Below, one piece after another: positions 41,491 to 50,300 of a stretch of DNA of 60,000 nucleotides. This stretch comes from Strigamia acuminata. Lineage: Eukaryota > Arthropoda > Chilopoda > Geophilomorpha > Linotaeniidae. Location of the stretch: the NCBI GenBank assembly GCA_949358305.1, contig OX442321.1, positions 3,375,605 to 3,435,604 on the forward strand, written 5' to 3'. The notes beneath the pieces were generated by a model that saw nothing but the letters and a program-made list of their open reading frames with translations, was not told where the DNA came from and did not search any database. Made by a program: the position numbers and the translations under genes. Positions within the stretch are counted from its first letter, which is position 1; every line of letters starts with the position of its first letter.

Positions 41491-42255
41491 CCTTCTCAAA
41501 CTGAATAACCAAGGCTTAAATACTGAAGGTTGCGCCACCTACAGTATGCGCACGGTATCTTGATGCTAAATTCGTACTGCGCATCCCATTTTGCGCAGAT
41601 GATTTTCTAATTCCAGTTGTTATATGGCAGTATTAAGCCTAATATTAGGCCTAATAATGCAAAAATAGGTAAATAAACAAAAATATTTTGGTACTACGTT
41701 GCAAATTACTTTTAATTATGAATTTATTATTGTGTATTTACATCGATCTGCCATTATGACCTTAGTCTAATTGAGACCCGGTGAGAATTTACCCGATGCA
41801 ATGTCCAAAATTCTCAGTTGACGGGAGATTAACCCGATTTGGACACGGAAATCAACAGGGATTTCTTTGAGAGCAATATTTTGATCCGTGTTTGTTGACT
41901 GAAAATGGAATGAAGTAAAACAAAATTTATATAATTAAAATTGTTGTGATCTCGATCTTACTCTTTAAAATAAGACCACAACGGGTTGCCACGACGGGTC
42001 TTATCAAACAACTCCTTCTTAACAATAGACAAATGAGGAGAAATATTAATATTGCTATTAATATTCCTTCTCAGGCTAAAACTGAATAAATACACTTTGT
42101 AAGTATTATAATGAATAATAGAAACTAATTTATTTGGGATAAGGTTAGTTTTACAAATAAATAATAAATTATACAATAATAATGAAATAATGAATAATGT
42201 TAGTAAATAATACAGAAATAATGAAATTACTCGCGACGTATTTGTAGGATTTGTA

Positions 42256-42288
42256 GGAATCTGTGAACCCTACGGGTTCACAGATTCC
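42256..42288. repeat. Perfect hairpin, 15-bp arms and 3-nt loop
   Basis: GGAATCTGTGAACCC, TAC, GGGTTCACAGATTCC. Confidence 0.95.
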
Positions 42289-42299
42289 AGATGAGAAAT

Positions 42300-43790
42300 T
42301 ATACGAACAACTTGGGAAAGAAGAGATGGTTGGAAAATTAGTTTTAGTTGAAATGATGATTTTTGATGTGTTTTCAATCAAAACTGGAATCAGGTGGAGA
42401 GTGGGAAATAACGTGACCGTTGGTGTAGTTGAAATTTACATGACTGTTTTAATCTTGGGTTAAAATACAGGTGGCGCTGTGGGAACAGCGTCATAAAATA
42501 ACAAGAATGTGGATCATGCAATGAAGCTTAGACACAGCAATTTTCCCCGGAAAATTCAAGGAAAATGAAGATTTTTCATGTAAATTTCATGAAAAATGAT
42601 GATTTTTCCCGGAAAATTCATGAAAAATGTCGGAGCAAGAATAATATTCCGTATTTTGAAACAAGTGCCAAGGAGGCGATTAATGTTGTACAATCATTTT
42701 CCGGATCAGATGAAGTTGTCGAATTATGAACAGAAAAAAGTCAAAGTCGGACTGGTGTGCTTGTTAGGGTTTTTTGGGGTAAAGAAAAAAGGAAAGTGGA
42801 ATTTATTTGATTGGATTTTTGTTTTATTATAAATTGGTTATTATGTATGCTCGATTATTTGATTTTTTTAAGTCGATTGGTTAATGCGCCATTTAGTTTG
42901 TTTTTAGTTCGGAACTAATTTTATAGAGGGAGGTGGTTTTAATCACTGCTGGTAAATGCAAAAAGCTGTTCACTGAAGCGCTTTTGTAAAATGCAGCAAA
43001 GCCGGCTTAAAAGTTATGCTGGAGTTTTAAGGGGCAGAAAATTTCCAAGTTGAATATTTAATTAAATAAATGATGAATCATTACAAATTTCACCTGAGAT
43101 TTACTTTATTATCAGATAAACAAAGTCACAAATTTTCAGCAAAAAAAATTCATAGAAAAAAAAATTTTCCTATTCAAGAAAAAGCTTGTCCATAAATCCG
43201 TATAGCCAAGGGTTAATCTTTTGATAAAATAATTATTGAAGCATTAAAAAAAGCAGTGGTTTTTCTTGTTTACTTGCATAATAATGCACATTTGAATACG
43301 TTTATTTAAGTAATTCAGTATTTTTGTGATAGAAATTTAAGTTTTGTCACAATGGCTGGCTTTATTTCAGCTGATTTGTCTCCTTTTTAAAAGGAAAACA
43401 TTTAACTTAGGATGACTAAGATAAGTTGGATAGTACTAATTTGATGGTGCTTACAACTTTGTAATTGACTTTTTTGCTCTAACCTGATTGGTCTAGAAGT
43501 TAACAAGTGAATGACCTTGAAAATGGCCTTCAAGGTCAAATTTGATGACATCATTGGATTGCTCTCACCCAACTTCCTATACGATTGCTTCATCAAAGTT
43601 GGCCTAGATGCAATTGCTGAGGAAATAGTTGAGGGGAACAGACTTTTCTTCCACCCTGTATATTCTATTCCTATGCGGGACATCAGTTATAATTGTTGGA
43701 AGTTGATTTATTTATTTATTGTTTATTGTTTATTGTTTATTATATTATATTAGTTTATATTAAGTGTAATTCGTGCAAAAGTAGGCATGT
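42300..43790. other. No supported gene; repeat-like end near 43660
   Basis: Short ORFs only. Block 43400-43665 ends CCACCCTGTATATTCTATTC, the kind of terminus seen in arthropod mariner-like or MITE repeats, and includes a GACCTTGAAAATGGCCTTCAAGGTC imperfect palindrome at about 43510-43536. Confidence 0.45.
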
Positions 43791-43828
43791 GCACAAGGTA
43801 ACATCAGTGTGGTCCGGTCCTCACACAC

Positions 43829-44188
43829 TTGGCTGTTGCCGGCGTCGCAATGACGGGTGCAGCATCCTCCTCTTCCTCATCGGACACATTCGCTGCGGCC
43901 GTTGCCGTTACCGCTACGTCATTTGCAGCCCGCTCAGCCCGTAAAAGCGGAACGTTACGCGGACGAAAAGCGGAACGTTACGCGGATGCGTCACAAATGC
44001 TAGACACGATGTTGTCGCGGTTACGATTCGTACCCGCGACAACATCGTGTCTAGTATTCGTAACTTACGAATACTTTTCACCGTCTAAAAACGTCGCGGT
44101 TACGAATCTTGAAACCATTCGTATGAGCGACGTCGCGGATTTGAATACTGGTGGCATTCTAACACGCGAACGCACGTTTCGCGTGTAA
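43829..44188 (+). other. GC-rich island with 119-codon ORF and inverted repeat
   Basis: The ORF product is Ala/Ser/Thr/Arg-rich (ASSSSSSDTFAAAVAVTATS) and has no domain I recognise. The DNA differs strongly from its surroundings in GC and CpG content. It contains a direct repeat (AAAAGCGGAACGTTACGCGG, about 43943 and 43966) and a perfect inverted repeat (arms 44000-44020 and 44034-44054). I do not claim it is a gene; it may be an inserted fragment. Confidence 0.35.
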
Positions 44189-44195
44189 GAATATC

Positions 44196-44672
44196 GCGTG
44201 CATTATGGATCACTGCTCGGAGGTCCAACTGAAGCAAAGGCATTTAGATTTTCCTATGACCCAAGGCCTCCAAAGAACCACGTTTGCTACATATAATCCA
44301 CCTGCATTTACTCCTTGCAATGGTGATTTTATCCAAATTTTCCATTCATGATATTATGAAGCAGGGCAATGGTCATGATTGTGGCCTACATGCTATAGCA
44401 ATTACACTATTACTTTGCTATGAAGAAAATCCAAGTACTTTCTTATTTGATAAAGCTTGACTAACAAGTAAGACAACATTTGATTGAAAGATTCACATTA
44501 TTTCCCTTTACACGTCGGGAAGTTTATGACTCTCCAAAAGCAACAATTCATGACAGAGTAATGTGTTATTGCAGAAAAAAAAGGAATACTCGAATGGTTA
44601 TAAAATGCTGTACATTTGCAAAGAAGATTTTCATAGATCATGTTTGGTTAAAAAGAATACGAATGTGAAGGC
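44196..44672 (+). pseudogene. Transposon-type Ulp1-like (C48) peptidase plus PHD-like Cys domain, decayed
   Basis: A frame at 44250-44340 reads NPPAFTPCNGDFIQIFHS, followed by MKQGNGHDCGLHAIAITLLL (44355), the Cys/Gln box of Ulp1-type cysteine peptidases (GxDCGL). After a stop, the frame at 44470 reads RQHLIERFTLFPFTRRE and YCRKKRNTRMVIKCC. After one more slip it reads CKEDFHRSCL, a PHD/RING-like Cys-His ending. This peptidase-plus-PHD arrangement is typical of proteins carried by large eukaryotic DNA transposons. The segment with the catalytic His region (HWxT) is deleted and frames are broken, so it is dead. Confidence 0.6.
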
Positions 44673-45715
44673 TATTCAAACTAAAAAAGTTTATTTGTGA
44701 TCGTTGCATTCTTATGACAGAAGCTAATGTATAAATATTAGTGAATAAAAATCAGTTTTACATAATTTCGACATTCTTTTGGCGCACCAGACCATAGCCC
44801 AATGATGACCGCTTGTGGAAATAGCCGGCCCAATGACGGCCACCTATTTCCACAAACGTTTGTGGGAATATCCCTTATTTAACCAACTTAATTTCCCACT
44901 TGTCAATCAAGTAAATCATTCCTTTATTTTTTTAAAAAAAATAAAACGATTACTATTATATACGGTAGTATATTATACTGTGTGTACAAATGGTATTACT
45001 ATCGAATATCAATTTTCATTTTATATTCACTTTTATAAGTCAAAAAAGTGATTCCAATTTCACTTAATCTTAATCCTTATTAAAATTTTCAGAGATATGA
45101 TGTAAAAATCATCATAAATGCATTTCTCCATCTGCAAATGCAGTTTTCCATCTGAAAATTTCCAAGCTCGCAGTGACTCAACATCATTTATATTGGACAG
45201 GAATCGTACTCAAGTTGGTGTAGTAGGGTAAAATAAAGTATATTGGGCATGTATAATTATTCTCGCAAGGGGAGAAGAATGTCTACCGCCATGTCAATAA
45301 AATGTAGGCTACTAAGAGGCACGATGGGGCTATTTAAAGGTGAGGTTGCGCTTGTTAGGGCATTTTGACAAAAATTGCAAGTTTTTAATCCAAAAATTGC
45401 ACTCTTTGCCCCAAAAATAGCATTTTATTACACGAAAATTGCATTTTTTCACCCAAAATTGCATTTTTTTCACCCAAAATTGCATTTTTCACACAAAATT
45501 GCATTTTTTTTACACGAAAATTGCACTTTTCCTGCATTTTCCCGTATTTTAAAACAATTGTTGCCCCCCCCTTTCTCTATGAGAAAAACCATGCACACAG
45601 TATACTGTGCCATGCACAATGCAATTGCAAAATACATCACATTATTGCGAGTGGAGCTATTGTTGTCATGCAACAATAACATAATTGGCCTCATCTTTCA
45701 AAATTTCCGGTAAAG
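44673..45715. other. Repeat-rich, no gene seen
   Basis: It contains a hairpin (44813-44830 pairing with 44838-44855, two mismatches), a block shared with 57840-57990 (about 45025-45165), and AAATTGCATTTTT tandem words (45375-45535). Confidence 0.5.
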
Positions 45716-46117
45716 ATGAATTCAAAATTCCAAAATCAAACTCAGGAGTCACATCCATCGGAAGTCATTGCTCTTTATGTCTGCGCAACAGTCATATTCT
45801 GCTGGGCGCTTTATTTGTTTTATTTATATTGGTATAAATTGAAAGAAAAATTTGCAAATTAATTAATTATATTTTTTTTTTAAAAAATGTAAAATAGGAC
45901 TAAAGATGAGAAATCAGCAACTGCACTTGCTTCACCTCAGGAAACTGTATATTTATTTATTTATTTATGTATTTAGGCTATTCATTGGTCAGTTAGACAG
46001 CTAAAGGCTCAGAGAGATCTGTTGTTGAGGACCAATATACGATTTCCCCACCTAGGCCCGCAAAATTACCAAAGCCTCTATCAACACAGAAAACATAATC
46101 GAAATAATTTGTTATAA
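45716..46117 (+). CDS. Small single-pass membrane protein, novel family copy (3 exons)
   Basis: Exon 1 is 45716-45831 (phase 2, before GTATAA), exon 2 is 45898-45946 (phase 0, before GTATAT) and exon 3 is 45977-46117; 101 aa. The N-terminus is MNSKFQNQTQESHPSE, the hydrophobic span VIALYVCATVIFCWALYLFY, then a short linker (TKDEKSATALASPQET) and a basic Gln/Leu exon 3 (VRQLKAQRDLLLRTN, LYQHRKHNRNNLL). All exons join in frame. Exon 2 is shorter than in other copies, cut off by an (ATTT)n tract that supplies the second intron. Upstream, GTCATGCAACAATAACAT resembles the CRE-linked motif but without the octamer. Confidence 0.6.
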
Positions 46118-46391
46118 TGTAATGGAAAAATGTTTGGATTTTGACAAACTTAAACGTTTTGATCCAATTTTGTTAGAAAAATAGCAATTTTTATGTGAAA
46201 AAATGTATTTTTCTGATTTATTTTTTAAAAAAGTCCATAAAAAATTAACTTTTAATATCATAAAATCATTTTTTGCTCAAGAAAAATGTTGCTTCCAGTA
46301 TGGCGACCCGAAGCAGCATGGGAAAATTTAAGCACAGTTATAAGATATTTTTTATTTTTTATTTTATTTATTTATTTATTTATTATTTAGA

Positions 46392-46613
46392 TTGTTAATG
46401 TGTCGCCGTGTTAAAAGCTCAGGAGAAGAACCGCTCAGCAACAATATGAATATTCCTTTGCTACCAAGTCATATTTACGAAAACCCAAACTCAGTTTTTA
46501 GCAAACGAGCAAGACCGTATAATCACCCGGTTTGGATACAAAATACGAAAAAAAAACGAGAACTACCCAATCGATGCCTTCCGTGGCTACAGCCACGACC
46601 AAGCAAATTTTAA
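46392..46613 (+). CDS. Exon-like ORF of unknown protein
   Basis: It is preceded by (ATTT)n and TTATTTAG, like other exons in this cluster. It reads MNIPLLPSHIYENPNSVFSK, then RPYNHPVWIQNTKKKREL, with a basic C-terminus. The composition is protein-like, but there is no match I recognise and no certain start. Confidence 0.3.
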   Translation: MLMCRRVKSSGEEPLSNNMNIPLLPSHIYENPNSVFSKRARPYNHPVWIQNTKKKRELPNRCLPWLQPRPSKF

Positions 46614-46869
46614 AATATATTTTATTTTGTTTTATATTTTTTTATTTACTAAAACTACTTTTTAGTTCTCAAGTGCTATTTCACCGAAGGTATTTAAAGA
46701 CAGGTGGGAAAAAGGTCCGCGCGCCTCCCCACCTTGAGGTCTGAATTAGGCAACACGTTAGAAGAGAAAGGAAGGAAAAATTGGAAAATGCACGAGTAAA
46801 AAAAAAATTGCTTGTTTTTAACCCGTGATTTTCAGCCATCTGCATAGAGCAATCAGAACCAGTTATTTT

Positions 46870-47046
46870 TGTTTGCAATAAAAATACGATTTATTTCAGA
46901 TCAGACTATTGGAACTTTCATTTGGGCTTGCTGTTTTTCCTTCATTCCAGTTTTGGCGTATTTGGCTTTGTATAATTTTTTTTTAATTTAGTCTCTACAT
47001 CGATCTGTAGAGGAGCTTGTGAGGGCGCGAAAGAAAAAGGTGGGTG
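46870..47046 (+). pseudogene. Small membrane-protein family, 5'-truncated copy
   Basis: It begins inside exon 1 (FISDQTIGTFIWACCFSF), keeps the GCTTT|GTATAA donor, and after TTTAATTTAG continues with exon-3 wording (SLHRSVEELVRARKKK...DLL, stop). Exon 2 is missing; the N-terminus is replaced by other DNA. Compare 56749-57439. Confidence 0.6.
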
Positions 47047-47275
47047 ACTTGCTCTAGCTAGTTCTAAGAGGTAAAACCTGGTCGAACGTCGAAAGAGAAG
47101 TGATTTGGTAAAGGAAAAATACTATTAGGTCAACTTGATCACATGTTGATTGGGCGGATCAACTGTGATCAGGGATAAAAGGGGTGGAAATAAGCAGAAA
47201 AGATGAGTAATTGTTGAGAATAGCGCAATGGCAAAGGTTTATTTGACAAGTAATTATTGCACTTCATCATTGCTA

Positions 47276-47283
47276 TTACGTCA
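47276..47283. promoter_or_regulatory. CRE-like site TTACGTCA upstream of family copy
   Basis: 29 bp before the ATG at 47313, in the same context (GCTATTACGTCATGCAACAA) as the sites at 20415 and 26469. Confidence 0.4.
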
Positions 47284-47312
47284 TGCAACAATAACATCAT
47301 TTTTCTGGAAAC

Positions 47313-50300
47313 ATGAATTCTAAAAGCACCAGTAAAACTGAAGAGAGCACAAACCCGTTCGTTATAATCACATTTGATATTTGTTTTACTATTATTGTGC
47401 GAGACATCAGTCATTTCGTGTTCCTTTATTGGTATAAATTGCAAAAATTATTTGTAAATGTTATGCTGGGGCATCACGTTGAAATAAAGGAGAGGTTTTT
47501 AAAGTGGAAAACAAAACACACGTCTTTACTCGTGGGTAAAATACAAGCAAGTGAGGAGTAATACAAAATTGTCATGGTAACGCTTTTACAACAATGTAAC
47601 AGTATGATATAGCAGTAACACGTTCTTAACAATGAACTCAACATCACATTAACATAACTTAACATTACTTCCCCTGAAACCCATTATGCCCTGATAATTG
47701 GTTTCACACCTAATAATTCTCTGAAATTACTTAATTTCACTTTATCTAAAGGCTTTGTCAATAAATCAGCTTCATTGTTCTCGGTTGGAACAAATTCCAA
47801 TTTGACTCGTTTCGCCTTTATCTGTTCTCTGATGTAGTGGTACCGGACGTCAATATGTTTTGATCTCCGGTTCTCCACATTGCTTTGTGCAAAAACTTTA
47901 GCTGGTTGGTTGTCGCATCTCATGATTGTTGGTCCTCCGATCAACGTTGACAAATCCAACTCTTCGATCAGTCGTCGCATCCATACAATGTCTTTCGAAC
48001 AATTGCACATCGAGATGTACTCGGCTTCCATGCTGCTGGTGGCTACGACCTTCTGCTTGCTGCTCTGCCATATTACTAAATTCTCGGCTAGTTTCAGCAA
48101 AGTTCCGCTGTAAGATCTTCGGTTAATCTTGCAATTCGCCCAATCTGCGTCTGCGAATGCAGTCAAAAATCCTTTATTCTCATTGTAAACCAATCCGTGT
48201 TTCTTGGTTCCCGACAGATATCGTAGAATGCGTTTGGCCATTTGCCAGTGATTGGTTTTTGGTTTGCTGTTAAATTGTGCTAACACATTTACAGCGTGTG
48301 AAATGTCCGGTCTCGTACTGTTGGCCAAGTAAGATAAGCAGCCAATTACCTCTCTATAAGGCTCGACCGTCAGATCTTCAAATTCTTCTGGCTCTTTCTT
48401 ATTGTTGTCAGTACATTTCACCATTGGTGTCGCCATTGGTTTTGAATCAGTCATGTTGAATCTCTTCAGGATTTTCTCAACATATTTTTCTTGCGTTAAA
48501 AACATGTTTCCGTTTTTATCCCGTCCAAATTCGATTCCTAACATGTACTTCAGAGTTCCAAGTTCTTTGATTTCAAAACATTTACGCAGTCTCTTTTTGA
48601 TTTCTCGACACATGTTTTCTGATTGTCCGGCTATCACCATGTCGTCGACGTAAACCCCGATAATTCCGCGTTCGTTTCCTATTTGAATCCAATAAACACA
48701 CGCGTCGGAAAAACAACGTTTGAAACCCTGTTTCTCGAGTTCCTCGTCCAACTTGTCATTCCACGCACGTCCTGATTGTTTTAATCCGTATAACGACTTG
48801 ATTAGTCTGCACACTTTGTTTTTCCATTTTCCCACTAAGCCTTCGGGAATTTCCATGTAGACTTCTTCTTCGAGTATACCATTTAAGTATGCTGTCGTTA
48901 CATCAACTTGTTCCAACACCCAACCCAAAATTACAGCTATAGCAATTATGAGTCGCATTGTCGCAATTCCGGCCACTGGAGAATATGTCTCGGTATAATC
49001 ATGACCGTAGCGCTGTGTAAATCCTTTGGCAACTAAGCGCGCTTTATACCGCTCAACTGAACCATCTGGGTTTTGTTTGACTCGAAACACCCATTTACAG
49101 CCAATCGCTTTGCTGTCTTTTGGTAAATCCGTAATCTCCCATGTTTCATTCTTGTGTAAGCTGTTTAATTCGTCATCTATTGCGGTTTGCCATTTCGTTG
49201 CGTCCTTGGAATTCAATGCCTCTTGGTAGGTAGAAGGTTCTTCAAAATGACAAAACATTGCTGTTCCTATCAAATCCTCTTCATCTTCCTCCTCAGCATC
49301 TTCCGTTTCTGCAACTTCCGGTTCCGCTTGTTGTTGCACCTGACTTCGGAGAATCATCTTTGTTGGTTCGTACTGTTTTTGAACGGCTTCAGCTTTTGTC
49401 GGTCGTCCACGTTTTGGTTTTGCCGCTGGCGGAACTTGTTTCGGTTCGTCGAAAGTGAGAGTCATTACTTCCTTCGCGTCCAATTCATCCGTTTCGTTGA
49501 ATCCGAATTCATTTTCTTTGAACACGACGTCACGTGAAGTCATCACTTTTCTTTTCTTGGTATTCCACAACCGATATGTCTTCTCCCCGGCTGAATACCC
49601 AAGAAATATGCATTTTTCTCCGCGATTGTCCAATTTTCTTCTTTTGGCCGCGGGAACGTGCATCACTGCATTGCAGCCAAACACTCTTAAGTGTTTCACG
49701 GATGGCGTTCGCCCGTACCAAACTTCATACGGCGTTTTCCCAGTGATTTGTGTCACTGTCCGGTTTCTCACGTAAACTGCAGTATTGACTGCTTCAGCCC
49801 AAAAATCTGCACCCAATTGCGTTTGGATCAAACTTGACCGCACCAGATCCAGCAATGTCCGGTTTAATCTCTCAGAAATTCCATTTTGTTCTGGGGTGTA
49901 CACTGCGGTGCGTTGATGAGAAATTCCTTTCTCCTTCAGGAAACGGTCAAATTCTTCGTTGCAGTATTCGAGCCCGTTATCCGTTCGCAAGGCTTTTATT
50001 TTCTTCCCCGTTTTTCTCTCCATTCTCGTCATGTAATCTTGAAATTTTTCAAGCGCTTCAGATTTGTGGGTCAGAAAGTAGACATCTATTTTCCTTGACT
50101 TATCATCAATAAACGTAATGTAGTAACGATGCCCTCCCTTGCTCTTTGTTTGAAGTGGACCCGCAATGTCCGAATGGATCAAATCCAGTACTTCGGATGC
50201 CAACTTCCGTTCTTCCTTGTTGAATGGTTTTCGGGTGGATTTTCCTTGGAGACATGAATCACATTTGCTGATTGCATCTTTGTTGATCTCCAATCCCCTG

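Noticed and set aside
43829-44188. 119-codon ORF as a bacterial-type or horizontally acquired gene
   Set aside because: No domain, Ala/Ser low-complexity start and internal inverted repeats; listed only as a GC-rich island.
47880-50112. Many 60-116-codon plus-strand ORFs over Copia C (and likewise 7841-11497 over Copia B)
   Set aside because: They are antisense shadows of the polyprotein genes and carry no motifs.
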